In this document: one piece after another, positions 45,344 through 52,857 of the stretch
How positions within the stretch are numbered: the stretch's first letter is position 1
Layout of the letters: each line of letters begins with the position of its first letter
From: Thermoplasmatales archaeon
Lineage (GTDB): Archaea; Thermoplasmatota; E2; DHVEG-1
Assembly: GCA_020350825.1 (NCBI GenBank)
Contig: CP070724.1
Location: 1,564,231-1,628,230 of the forward strand
Direction: 5' to 3'
DNA length: 64,000 nucleotides
Program-made: the position numbers and the translations under genes
The notes under the pieces: generated by a model
The model's input: only the letters and a program-made list of their open reading frames with translations
The model's database searches: none
Told to the model about the DNA's origin: nothing

Positions 45344-45411
45344 AAAGGGAGAAAAGAAAAATGAACGTTTGTTCAATCGCCGCTCCAATGCGAGTGACTT
45401 TTTCTCCCTTT
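45344..45411 (+). ncRNA. 68-nt three-way-junction-like element or bidirectional terminator
   Basis: A perfect 12-bp inverted repeat, AAAGGGAGAAAA (45344-45355) and TTTTCTCCCTTT (45400-45411), closes a 44-nt interior. The interior holds two small hairpins: TGAAC-GTTT-GTTCA (45362-45375) and CGCTC/GAGTG (about 45381-45396, one G-U). T-rich tracts follow on both strands. It lies between the 3' ends of tyrS and the cupin gene, so termination is the simplest role. Confidence 0.45.
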
Positions 45412-45516
45412 TTAATAATATTATTTATTGGCGAGCGATTTGATAAAAATTGAAAATTTACAAATTAAGGTTTTAAAATTTTTTTTTATAAATTTTCTAT
45501 AGGGAAATGAAAAGAA

Positions 45517-45849
45517 TTATTTTTTCTTGTATCTTTCTTTTTGATTAAAGAATACAATTGATGCATATCCACCATATACTTTTGCAGAATGTTTTTTATC
45601 TTTTGGAATGAAAAATCTATCACCCTTTATATAGGTATGTTTAATCCCATCTTCCCAATAGTCGACCTTTCCTTCTAGTATAATTTCCCATTGACTTTCA
45701 TGTGAATGTTCAGGTATCTCTGCATCTTTTTTAAACTCCATAAAAATGATCTGATAGTTCTCTCCCTGTGATAGATAAGCTTTTATTCCTTCAAAAGGAA
45801 TATCTGCCTCAGGAAGATTTAAAATAGGTTCTGGAAAAATTTTTGACAT
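45517..45849 (-). CDS. Cupin-domain protein
   Basis: The 110-residue beta-barrel protein has a cupin motif with H57/H59-type EIPEHSHESQWEIILEG and the second strand GDRFFIPKDKKHSAKVYGG, giving His-His-Glu-His metal ligands. The function of such small cupins ranges from isomerase to sensor. It is monocistronic and convergent with tyrS. Confidence 0.85.
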   Translation of the reverse strand: MSKIFPEPILNLPEADIPFEGIKAYLSQGENYQIIFMEFKKDAEIPEHSHESQWEIILEGKVDYWEDGIKHTYIKGDRFFIPKDKKHSAKVYGGYASIVFFNQKERYKKK

Positions 45850-46039
45850 GATTTTCGCCCCCTTTACTTATACAGTATATCATTCATTATTTATATCTAT
45901 GCTTTGATTAGTCAGTTTCTCCTAGGTAATCATTATTTTATGGTAATCGGGGATGATAAAAAGGGATTGTGCCAGCAGAAAAATATAAATAGAAAGAACA
46001 ACAGAAATTATAGATGCGAAAAAACAGGAGGGAAAAGTG

Positions 46040-46174
46040 ATGGAAATTACAAAAGAATTAACCCTAAAAGATATGATGCAATTTGCGCATGATCTTGAAG
46101 AGATAAAGGAAGGGCTCAATATGTTTAATGGATTTTGTGGAGACAGTGAAATTAGAACAATTAAAAAAGAATAG
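46040..46174 (+). CDS. 44-residue acidic small protein
   Basis: The ATG at 46040 is preceded by an ideal Shine-Dalgarno GGAGGG at 46027-46032 with 7-nt spacing, which strongly supports translation. The product starts MEITKELTLKDMMQF and is helical and acidic (HDLEEIKEGLNMF), ending in IRTIKKE. No family is recognised. A protein-protein adaptor or regulator is one possibility. Confidence 0.6.
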   Translation: MEITKELTLKDMMQFAHDLEEIKEGLNMFNGFCGDSEIRTIKKE

Positions 46175-46242
46175 ATTACTGAATAAAAATAACCTCTTAA
46201 GATTTAATACGTATTTCTCCTGCATAAACTCTTTAGTTTATA

Positions 46243-46476
46243 CTAAAACTTTGTTTCAGTAAATGTTGTTGTAAATCTCACTCCCTCAATTGACCTTATT
46301 TTATTTACTACAATAGTTCCTAGGTTATCGAAATTATCTGCTTCGATTTTTGCTAGTAGATCATATTCTCCAAGGAGAGGATGTAATTCAATAATCTCTG
46401 GTATCTTAGAAAGCTCCTTGTATACCGCTTGTTCGTGTGCAGTTACAGCAGTTATTAGAACAAAAGCTACGGCCAT
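46243..46476 (-). CDS. Stand-alone RAM domain protein
   Basis: This 77-residue protein has HPLLGEYDLLAKIEADNFDNLG and VVNKIRSIEGV, paralogous to the copies at 15416-15658 and 61752-61985. A GGAGGACAT ribosome-binding site precedes the ATG. This copy is not next to a PAC2 gene but 98 bp after a metallo-beta-lactamase gene. Its end (TTTFTETKF) diverges from the DTKTLTGTK-type end of the other two. Confidence 0.85.
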   Translation of the reverse strand: MAVAFVLITAVTAHEQAVYKELSKIPEIIELHPLLGEYDLLAKIEADNFDNLGTIVVNKIRSIEGVRFTTTFTETKF

Positions 46477-46574
46477 ATGTCCTCCTTTTTATCACTAATT
46501 TCACAAAGTTTATCGCTTTATAAAACTCCCGTTTTTGGTTTTTTTGGGATGATAAAAAAAGGATATAGAGGTAG

Positions 46575-47198
46575 TTAAGGAATTTTTGAAAAATCGTTGA
46601 GGTTTTTAGCAAGTAAAGTATTATTTGTACGTTTTTGATTTCCCAGCGTATCGGATGGTTTATTACCATAGTCATGGCCAGGAAATACAATCAAATGATC
46701 TGGAAGAGGCATAATCTTCTCTCTGAGTGTTATGAACATTTGTTCTAGATTGCCTCCAGTTAAATCTGTTCTTCCGCAATCTCCAATAAATAATGTATCT
46801 CCAGTTAACAATGCTTCATCATCAACAATTATACATATACCACCAGGAGTGTGACCTGGTGTTAATATAAAATCTAGACGATCCTCACCTAGCCTTAATC
46901 GGTCACCATCTGAAACAGTTATATCTACTTCAACATCCATTTTTTCTCCATCGGATTTTGAGGCTACTATAATACTTGAAGGAATTGATTTTTTAATCCT
47001 TTTGCTTTCCCTTGAATGATCACTGTGATAATGAGTGTTTATAATATATTTCAAATCCAAATTTTTAGATGATATAAATTCAAGTGCTCTAGAGGCATCA
47101 AGGCCAGGGTCAACAATCGCAGATTTCCTACTTTTTAGACAGTATATAATGTAACTAAAATTATCAAATCCAACTCTAATTTGCTCTATAACCGCCAT
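46575..47198 (-). CDS. Metallo-beta-lactamase-fold hydrolase (glyoxalase II-like)
   Basis: About 207 residues. The zinc motif NTHYHSDHS (HxHxDH), then LTPGHTPGG, TGDTLFIGDCGRTDL and FPGHDYG are all present, so both metals can bind. This matches glyoxalase II-like thioesterases or sulfur dioxygenase relatives. ATG 47198 is preferred over a GTG at 47207. The RAM-domain gene follows. Confidence 0.88.
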   Translation of the reverse strand: MAVIEQIRVGFDNFSYIIYCLKSRKSAIVDPGLDASRALEFISSKNLDLKYIINTHYHSDHSRESKRIKKSIPSSIIVASKSDGEKMDVEVDITVSDGDRLRLGEDRLDFILTPGHTPGGICIIVDDEALLTGDTLFIGDCGRTDLTGGNLEQMFITLREKIMPLPDHLIVFPGHDYGNKPSDTLGNQKRTNNTLLAKNLNDFSKIP

Positions 47199-47332
47199 AA
47201 TTACCACTTATATAAAACTATTATATAATTTTAATTCTCTTCTTCACAAATTTTCATAACATCTATATCTTTAAAATCAATTTTTTTGGGTTACAGGAGT
47301 ATAAAAATGGGATTTGTTACTTTATTAGTTTC

Positions 47333-47842
47333 TTAAGGGTTGTAAATTTTTTGCATAAGATATACATCTAAACGCTTACCAAATTTTAAACCAACCTCTT
47401 TCATAATTCCTATATGAGAGAATCCTACAGATTCATGAAGATGAAAGCTGGCCTCATTTCCCTCCGTTATACGAGCAATAACTGTATGAAGACCGGCTTT
47501 TTCACCTTCATGGATAATTGCTTCTAACAACTTCCTTCCAATTCCTTGTCCTTGATTTTCTTCCAGTACATAGAGTGAAAGTTCAGCTGTATCAGAGTAT
47601 GCACATCGATCGGACCATTCACTTAGAGCTGCCCATCCAACAATGATCCCGTCCTTTTCTGCAATAAAAATCGGATTTTTTGGACCATGATCCATAAACC
47701 ATGCTTTTTGCTCTTCAAGAGTTTTTAATTGAGTATCAAACGTAGCCACTGTTTTCAGGATAGCTTCATTATAAATCTCAGTAATAGTTTCTAAATCTTC
47801 TAAGGTTGCTTGTCTTATCTTTACCAAACTTTGTTTTTTCAT
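47333..47842 (-). CDS. GNAT N-acetyltransferase, Pat-like
   Basis: The 169-residue protein has the phosphinothricin-acetyltransferase-like order: IRQATLEDLETITEIYNEAI, TFDTQLKTLEEQKAWF, acetyl-CoA motif ENQGQGIGRKLLEAII, and NEASFHLHESVGFSHIG. Such enzymes acetylate amino acids or analogues. It lies 6 bp after the SDR gene, so the two are co-transcribed. Confidence 0.88.
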   Translation of the reverse strand: MKKQSLVKIRQATLEDLETITEIYNEAILKTVATFDTQLKTLEEQKAWFMDHGPKNPIFIAEKDGIIVGWAALSEWSDRCAYSDTAELSLYVLEENQGQGIGRKLLEAIIHEGEKAGLHTVIARITEGNEASFHLHESVGFSHIGIMKEVGLKFGKRLDVYLMQKIYNP

Positions 47843-47848
47843 AAGATT

Positions 47849-48649
47849 TCACAGCAATGATTTAATATAACCGCCATCAACCTGGACGGTAGTCCCAGTT
47901 ATATAGCTAGCTCTTTCGGAAGCTAAAAACGCTACAAGATTAGCAATTTCCTCTGGCTGAGCTAACCGTCCTAGTGGAATAGTATCTGCCCATCCACTTA
48001 TTACTTTTTCAAAGTTTTTCTCACCCTTTTTAGCTATAGTAAGTGCTAAATCTTCAACTCTTTTTGTAAGAGTCCAACCTGGACATACAGCATTAACTAA
48101 TATACCATATTCTGCTAATTCATTAGACAACGTTTTTGTGAGACCTAGTATTCCCGCTCTGATAGCATTCGATAAAACAAGTCTTTCCGCTGGTTGTTTA
48201 GCTGCAAATGATGTCATATTAATGATTCGTCCCCATCTCTGCTTTTTCATATATGAAATAACCTCGTAACAGCAATTAACTATACTCATCAACAATAGGT
48301 TGATGGCATCTTGCCAGTTTTTTTCAGAGGTTTCTGAGAAGAGCAAAGGTGGTGGTCCTCCAGTGTTATTGACTAGTATATCAACGTTGCCAAATGTTTC
48401 GATGGTTTCCTCTACTAAAGCTTTTATATTCTTCTTATTTTTAAGATCTGCTTGAACTGAAAGGACCTTTGTCCCAGTTGATTGCTCAATCTTTTTAACA
48501 GTTGCTTGTAATTTTCCTAGATTTCTTGCACAAAGAGTTACATTAACTCCTTCTCTCGCCAGCCCATAAGCAATTGCTTTACCTATTCCCTGACTAGAAC
48601 CTGTTACGATAGCTACCCGATTATCAATTCCTAAATCCAATTTTAACAC
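47849..48649 (-). CDS. SDR-family protein lacking the catalytic Tyr-Lys
   Basis: The 266-residue protein has the cofactor site TGSSQGIGKAIA, NNTGG, and the end VDGGY typical of 3-oxoacyl-ACP reductase-like SDRs. Where YxxxK is expected, the sequence reads LVLSNAIRAG, so both Tyr and Lys are replaced. A divergent BKR-like SDR subgroup shares this LSN..R pattern. It may use another mechanism or only bind a ligand. It is the first gene of a pair with the GNAT gene. Confidence 0.83.
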   Translation of the reverse strand: MLKLDLGIDNRVAIVTGSSQGIGKAIAYGLAREGVNVTLCARNLGKLQATVKKIEQSTGTKVLSVQADLKNKKNIKALVEETIETFGNVDILVNNTGGPPPLLFSETSEKNWQDAINLLLMSIVNCCYEVISYMKKQRWGRIINMTSFAAKQPAERLVLSNAIRAGILGLTKTLSNELAEYGILVNAVCPGWTLTKRVEDLALTIAKKGEKNFEKVISGWADTIPLGRLAQPEEIANLVAFLASERASYITGTTVQVDGGYIKSLL

Positions 48650-48894
48650 CGCTAAACTTATTATGATATTTTTCTACTTTAATTATCCTTACAATCAATC
48701 TCATAAATATAATGGTTATTATGTTTTATCGCTATCTAAATACATCTTTTATCTTTCCTATAGATCCAAATCTGAATTACTATAAAACAATTATTTTTGT
48801 ATTTTTCTCACAGTAATTATTTACAGACAAAAAATTCCATTATGATAACAATTATATAACAAAATTTATATAATATCAATTAAACCGTTAAATT

Positions 48895-49119
48895 ATGAAA
48901 ACTTATGTTGAGATATTACATAGTGCAGACGGAGAAAAGGCATCAAAAATATTCGAAATTCTTTCCGAGATGGGGCTAAAGCCATCCTTTGGTCAACATG
49001 ATTTTGTATACACGTGGAAGAACGATGTTACACTCGCAGAGGTTCTAAAATTCTTAGACCATGTTCTATTCAAACTTAAGGATACTGGGGCAATCTTAAA
49101 ATTCAGCACAATAAGTTAG
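48895..49119 (+). CDS. Small uncharacterised protein, 74 residues
   Basis: The protein begins MKTYVEILHSADG and contains LSEMGLKPSFGQHDFVYTWK and KLKDTGAILKFSTIS, an alpha/beta pattern like small ferredoxin-like folds. A TATA-like AATTTATATAA at 48862-48872 lies about 28 nt before the ATG, indicating a leaderless message. I do not recognise a family. The next 285 bp hold a candidate structured RNA. Confidence 0.6.
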   Translation: MKTYVEILHSADGEKASKIFEILSEMGLKPSFGQHDFVYTWKNDVTLAEVLKFLDHVLFKLKDTGAILKFSTIS

Positions 49120-49162
49120 CCGCAATATTATATTTCAATATTGATTTCATTTGTAAAATATT

Positions 49163-49342
49163 GTAACCTCTGGTTACACTGTTATATAATGAGTTTAAAA
49201 AAATTTAATTAATATGATAATATTTCATTAATTTGATTAAATATTAAGAGGGGGTGTAGAGCCATCATCAGAGGAAAGGCAATGTACTTTTGCAATGAGG
49301 ATGGAATAAAAAAGTAGATCTCCTTAGAACTCTACAACCCTC
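49163..49342 (+). ncRNA. Palindrome-controlled promoter and candidate structured RNA
   Basis: A perfect palindrome GTAACCTCTGGTTAC (49163-49177) sits just before a TATA-like TTATATAAT (49182-49190). Downstream, GAGGGGGTGTAGAG (49248-49261) pairs with CTCTACAACCCTC (49330-49342) as 5+7 bp around a small internal loop, and CCATC (49262-49266) pairs with GATGG (49300-49304). A tiny ORF (from ATG 49282, ten codons) lies inside. No larger ORF fits. Class unknown. Confidence 0.35.
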
Positions 49343-49404
49343 ATAGTATATTACAGTATCAGACTAATTTTGCCTTTAAATTACAATGTACCTTTCGAGG
49401 TGGC

Positions 49405-49797
49405 CTAACCCCCAATCTTTCCACTTACGACGATATTTTTGAGTTTTGACAAATCCTTTTTGACGTTTTCAATTTCTTGTAATTTTTCCTGCTCAAAATC
49501 TTTCCATATTTTAGATAAATCCTTAACAAATCTATAGGAATAAATAGGTCTTCCTTTTCCTTTCTTTTTAACATTTCTTTTTGTTACCCATCCTCTTCGA
49601 CCTAATTCTCGCATGGCAACACTTACTTCAGGTTGTCGAAGATCCGCTCCTCGCTCAATATCTTTAGTGTGGCATTCTTTAACTTCAGAGACGTACAGTA
49701 ATGTTTTCGCAAGGTTTTTTGGCATTCCAAGCTCTGAGAATAGTTGGATTGCTTCATTATCGTTTTTGTCCAATACATACGAATTTTTTCGCTTCAT
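49405..49797 (-). CDS. Winged-helix transcriptional regulator
   Basis: The 130-residue protein has a MarR/TrmB-type winged helix (about 15-85): ELGMPKNLAKTLLYVSEV, RQPEVSVAMRELGRRGW, and a basic wing KKKGKGRPIYSY. A helical tail (about 90-125) suggests dimerisation. It is divergent from a second winged-helix gene. The site TTTAACGTTTATCGTTAAT (49825-49843) overlaps its predicted start site, pointing to autorepression. Confidence 0.8.
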   Translation of the reverse strand: MKRKNSYVLDKNDNEAIQLFSELGMPKNLAKTLLYVSEVKECHTKDIERGADLRQPEVSVAMRELGRRGWVTKRNVKKKGKGRPIYSYRFVKDLSKIWKDFEQEKLQEIENVKKDLSKLKNIVVSGKIGG

Positions 49798-49824
49798 TTT
49801 TTTTCACTCATCATTTTCTTTCTA

Positions 49825-49902
49825 TTTAACGTTTATCGTTAATCGAAAATATATAATACGTTATTAATATATAAACTTTTTCATTTAACGTTAAACGATA
49901 AC
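49825..49902. promoter_or_regulatory. Divergent promoters with two matching operators
   Basis: Two 19-bp sites, TTTAACGTTTATCGTTAAT (49825-49843) and TTTAACGTTAAACGATAAC (49884-49902), agree at 15 positions. The TATA-like boxes lie between them (about 49846-49858 minus, 49863-49875 plus). Each operator covers the predicted start site of one promoter, so a single repressor could control both genes. Confidence 0.55.
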
Positions 49903-49946
49903 TATTAAATATACTTTCATTTATACGGTAAATAGATGGGAGAATT

Positions 49947-50243
49947 ATGACCGTCAGTAAAAAACTCATAGAAATTGAAGGACAACGAGGTATACTGCAA
50001 ATTATGCTGGTTTTGCAAAGAAACGAAGAGACATTATATGGAAAATTATATAACAATAAGCCACTTGTTGAAATAAGTAATAATTCAACAGCAAAAAGAG
50101 CGTTGGCATTACTTCTAAAACACAATCTTATCAGTGAAAGAGGAACAGAGGGAAGAAAAGCAAAATATTATTGTCTCTCAGATAAAGGTATACGTATTGC
50201 TAGTCTTATTAGCAAGATGGAAAAAATATTGGAAGAAAGGTAA
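49947..50243 (+). CDS. Small winged-helix DNA-binding protein
   Basis: This 98-residue protein has a winged helix with GILQIMLVLQRNEETLYGKL, STAKRALALLLKHNLI and GRKAKYYCLSDKGIRIA. It is of the PadR/MarR-like size class without a sensor domain. A GGGAG ribosome-binding site precedes the ATG. It is divergent from the regulator at 49405-49797, with paired operators between. Confidence 0.78.
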   Translation: MTVSKKLIEIEGQRGILQIMLVLQRNEETLYGKLYNNKPLVEISNNSTAKRALALLLKHNLISERGTEGRKAKYYCLSDKGIRIASLISKMEKILEER

Positions 50244-50333
50244 AATCAACTTTCATAAAATATAAAACTTTTAGGAATTAGATGAAAATACCCACGTTAT
50301 TGGTTTTTAGGATGGATAAAATATTTCTCCATC

Positions 50334-50468
50334 TCAATCATGCTTTATCATCGATTTATAATAGGGAAATGATTCATTGAGTAACATTAACTTATTTAAC
50401 ATATCACCAAAGTTATCCACAGTTATGCTCAATTTATTGTTTTTAATTTCAACATTATCTACATTCAT
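50334..50468 (-). CDS. 44-residue small protein
   Basis: The product starts MNVDNVEIKNNKLSIT and continues with DNFGDMLNKLMLLNESF, ending in KSMIKHD. It overlaps the upstream 70-residue gene by 14 bp, and GGTGAT precedes its ATG, so translational coupling is likely. No family is recognised. Confidence 0.5.
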   Translation of the reverse strand: MNVDNVEIKNNKLSITVDNFGDMLNKLMLLNESFPYYKSMIKHD

Positions 50469-50667
50469 TTTTATCACCTATCAACTTTCTATTTAGATAT
50501 GGCAAACCGGTTCTGTTATTGAAAACAACAGTGTACCCCTTTGGTAGATCACATGGTATACCTTTCTTTGGTTTCCATCTGCTGAAAAAATAGGGAGTTA
50601 GGGTATTTCCATCTTTTAACTCAACATGTCCTTTATATAAAGTCCAACTTTTGTACATGTATGTCAT
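50455..50667 (-). CDS. Conserved small protein with FFSRWKPKKG / GLPYLNRK motif
   Basis: This 70-residue protein contains TPYFFSRWKPKKGIPCDLP and NRTGLPYLNRK, a pattern I associate with a widespread uncharacterised family of small bacterial and archaeal proteins. The ATG at 50667 has an excellent GGAGGAGGAAG ribosome-binding site; an upstream TTG is rejected. Residues look basic and aromatic, suggesting nucleic-acid binding (inference). It shares a transcript with the 44-residue gene. Confidence 0.62.
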   Translation of the reverse strand: MTYMYKSWTLYKGHVELKDGNTLTPYFFSRWKPKKGIPCDLPKGYTVVFNNRTGLPYLNRKLIGDKNECR

Positions 50668-50685
50668 AATAACTTCCTCCTCCAA

Positions 50686-50950
50686 AAAATATAGAACACA
50701 TAATACTTAAATGTTACTAATATAAATATTTGTAACATTTGTTGCATTATTTAATTCAAAAAATCTTATAACGTTTTCTAACCGGGTAAAAGAACCATTA
50801 GTTTTAGCCCAGAAGAATCTGGAACTAGAGACAATCCAAGATTATTGTTGCTAAGGAGAGAAACAGTCATATAAAATTGGAAATTATTAGTAAAAATAAA
50901 GCTATCCAACATTCAGGAACCCAAATGAAACCTACAGTATCACAATACCA
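50686..50950. other. Gene-free region with dispersed AGCCCAGAAGAATC motif
   Basis: The first part of a 525-bp space. It contains one copy of the TTTTARCCCAGRAGAAT motif (about 50797-50815) and no ORF that I can support. The rest of the space is the repeat element at 50951-51136. Confidence 0.4.
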
Positions 50951-51100
50951 GCTTTGCACTTAAAGTCTATTTTGCACCTAAAGTCTAGTTTTTGCACTTA
51001 AAGTCAGTGATTTTAGGTACTTTAAGTGCAAAGCCGGCTTTTTCGGCTTTGCACAAATAATCACGAAAATTAGGTAATTTTTGTGCAGAAATGTGATTAT
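50951..51100 (+). repeat. Iterated TTTGCAC repeats with 11-bp GTGCAAAGCCG hairpin (locus 1)
   Basis: Three direct repeats with core TTTGCACYTAAAGTC start at 50953, 50971 and 50991. An inverted copy (51019-51035) leads into the hairpin GTGCAAAGCCG (51026-51036) / CGGCTTTGCAC (51044-51054) with loop GCTTTTT. A further nested inverted repeat follows (ATAATCAC 51057-51064 with GTGATTAT 51093-51100). The same 10-bp stem recurs in opposite orientation at 60904-60932. Confidence 0.7.
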
Positions 51101-51136
51101 ATGTGCAGAACAGTTAATTTTATATAAAATAAAAAG
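51096..51136 (+). promoter_or_regulatory. TGTGCAG box with TATA element (copy 1)
   Basis: GTGCAG (51103-51108) lies 15 bp before the centre of TTTTATATAAAAT (51117-51129). The 41-bp segment agrees with 52715-52755 at about 34 positions. No supported gene follows on this strand; the adjacent lipoprotein gene is antisense. Confidence 0.4.
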
Positions 51137-51192
51137 AAGTTTCAAAGGATATGCAAGTGTATAATTTAAAAAAAAGAAAAAAAGAGAATTAT

Positions 51193-51717
51193 TTATCCTT
51201 GTATTACCTTTATCGTTGGTTTCATAATATATTTACCGCTTCCTGTTTGATGAACAGATTTCTGGACGTCAAATTCAAGGATCAGCGTTAGAGTCTCGTT
51301 ATCTCGAATCAAGAATGGTTTAATCAGTTTTACTTTCTTTGATGAAATTTCTAAATTATATTGGACTCCATCGATTGTTACCAGAGCTTCATCTACAAAG
51401 AGTCGTATCTGTGTATACCATCCTGCACCCAAGTTCGCCTCACCAAGAAACTCTGTTGCATTTTGTATTTGTATAAGATCAAACGTCTGCGATTCATTAG
51501 CGATAGTAAACCATGACCCATTTGTATCATTTTGGTTAATGCCTGCATAATGGACTTTTATCTGTGAAATTGTGACTAAAGCCTCTGAAATATTAAGATC
51601 ACCAGGGGCATCTGTTATTTGTAAAACAAGTGTCCCGGTTCCTTCTTGAATACATCCACTCAAAAGTCCACTAGCTCCAATGCTTAAAATTGCTAATAAT
51701 AACAATGCTTTATTCAT
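51193..51717 (-). CDS. DUF4382 lipoprotein
   Basis: The 174-residue protein has a lipoprotein signal (LLSGC, Cys21) and a DUF4382 beta-sandwich: GTLVLQITDAPGD, ALVTISQIKVHYAG, LGAGWYTQIRLFVDEALVTIDG, and LEFDVQKSVHQTGSGKYIMKPTIKV. The family is extracellular and uncharacterised. It is the first gene inside the segment bracketed by the GTGCA hairpin elements. Confidence 0.85.
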   Translation of the reverse strand: MNKALLLLAILSIGASGLLSGCIQEGTGTLVLQITDAPGDLNISEALVTISQIKVHYAGINQNDTNGSWFTIANESQTFDLIQIQNATEFLGEANLGAGWYTQIRLFVDEALVTIDGVQYNLEISSKKVKLIKPFLIRDNETLTLILEFDVQKSVHQTGSGKYIMKPTIKVIQG

Positions 51718-51795
51718 ATCATATTCCCCTTTTGATATTATTTAATAAATTGATCTTTGATTATTTAAATCTATTGATACGTAAATAAAAATCAT

Positions 51796-51828
51796 ATTTT
51801 ATGTGCAGAGAGAATGGATTTATATATG
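51796..51828 (+). promoter_or_regulatory. Promoter of the LCM-like methyltransferase with TGTGCAG box (copy 3)
   Basis: ATTTTATGTGCAGAG (51796-51810) precedes TTTATATAT (51819-51827) with the same 15-bp GTGCAG-to-TATA spacing as the other two copies. The ATG at 51854 lies about 31 nt beyond the TATA centre. Confidence 0.5.
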
Positions 51829-51853
51829 AAGATTATTAAACATCGATATAAAA

Positions 51854-52687
51854 ATGAGTGTTAATACTATTTCAGAGTCAGCTTTTTTAGTAAATGAATC
51901 TCGTTCAAGAAGAGTGGATATTAGCAAAGATATTTATTCTCATCTTTGGACGACAGATTCTACAGCTAAATTATGGAAGGATTTTAGCAGTCAGGTATAT
52001 CCTTATGATGATATTGAACTTGGTCTTCGGAACAGATTTTTCCTAGAACATCTAAATTCCTTTATCGAAAAAACACATAATCCTGTTTTTGTAAATATTG
52101 CATCTGGTTTTACATCTTATCCTTTCCTCATAAAAAACCCTTGTAAATGTATTGAGATTGATTTAAGAAATGTAATCGATTTTAAACAGAAAAAAATAAA
52201 AACCTGGATAGAAAAAGGCACCTTACCTCAATGTAATATTACTTTTTTACCAGTAGATATTAACAAAAAAGCCGATATTAAAAGATTAAAGAAATCATTG
52301 ATTTCTATTTTTAAAAATAATCCCTCTTTCATTTTGCTTGAAGGGATAACATATTACCTGAACAAACAAGTTCTGAACAATCTTTTTAACATGATTTCAG
52401 AAGTTCAATTACCTGACTCTATTCTTACTTTTGATTTCTGGAAACCCACTAACTCCAATCACCCTGTGTTTAAACGCTTAAGTCGATTCTTTGCAGAACG
52501 TTTTAGTTTCAAAGAAACCCAATATACCTTTTTAGATTTTGATTTCATACAAACCATTCAGGGATATGAATCTCTAGAATTGACAGATATTCAAGAATTA
52601 GAAAAGAGATTTACAAAGAATAATTACCTAGATAATTATGATAAGATAATACCAGAATATTATGCGGTATTAAAATTACAAAAGTGA
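51854..52687 (+). CDS. Leucine carboxyl methyltransferase-like (PPM1/LCM) protein
   Basis: The 277-residue SAM-dependent O-methyltransferase has FVNIASGFTSYPF (motif I), IEIDLRNVIDFKQKKI, FLPVDIN, and FILLEGITYYL, in the order of the PF04072-type family. In prokaryotes these act on small-molecule or polyketide carboxylates; the substrate is unknown here. It is monocistronic, with a TGTGCAG-type promoter. Confidence 0.82.
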   Translation: MSVNTISESAFLVNESRSRRVDISKDIYSHLWTTDSTAKLWKDFSSQVYPYDDIELGLRNRFFLEHLNSFIEKTHNPVFVNIASGFTSYPFLIKNPCKCIEIDLRNVIDFKQKKIKTWIEKGTLPQCNITFLPVDINKKADIKRLKKSLISIFKNNPSFILLEGITYYLNKQVLNNLFNMISEVQLPDSILTFDFWKPTNSNHPVFKRLSRFFAERFSFKETQYTFLDFDFIQTIQGYESLELTDIQELEKRFTKNNYLDNYDKIIPEYYAVLKLQK

Positions 52688-52714
52688 AATTTTCAACTAT
52701 GCTGCAGAAATGGT

Positions 52715-52755
52715 ATTTTATGTGCAGGGTAGTTAGATTTAAATAAAATAAAAAG
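52715..52755 (+). promoter_or_regulatory. TGTGCAG box with TATA element (copy 2)
   Basis: GTGCAG (52722-52727) lies 16 bp before the centre of ATTTAAATAAAAT (52737-52749). It lies 3' of the methyltransferase gene. Only an 11-codon ORF (52828-52863) with a GGGTG ribosome-binding-like site follows before the convergent secreted-protein gene. Confidence 0.4.
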
Positions 52756-52857
52756 GAGGAACTTTAGGTTCAGAAAAATTTTTATATAATTATTTTAAGA
52801 AATTAAAAAAGAAAAGAAGAGAGGGTGATGAGCATTGGTTTTCTATTTAGTGTAGGT

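Noticed and set aside
46406..46690. 94-codon minus-strand ORF across the RAM and metallo-beta-lactamase genes
   Set aside because: It overlaps both real genes in another frame and bridges their intergenic ribosome-binding site.
50951..51054. CRISPR array
   Set aside because: The repeats are short, period only 18-20 bp, and have no spacers of regular length; a palindromic hairpin is built in and no cas gene is near.
51151..51291. 46-codon plus-strand ORF antisense to the end of the DUF4382 gene
   Set aside because: Its ATG fits the TGTGCAG promoter spacing, but most of it mirrors the lipoprotein gene and it is not protein-like enough to report as a gene.
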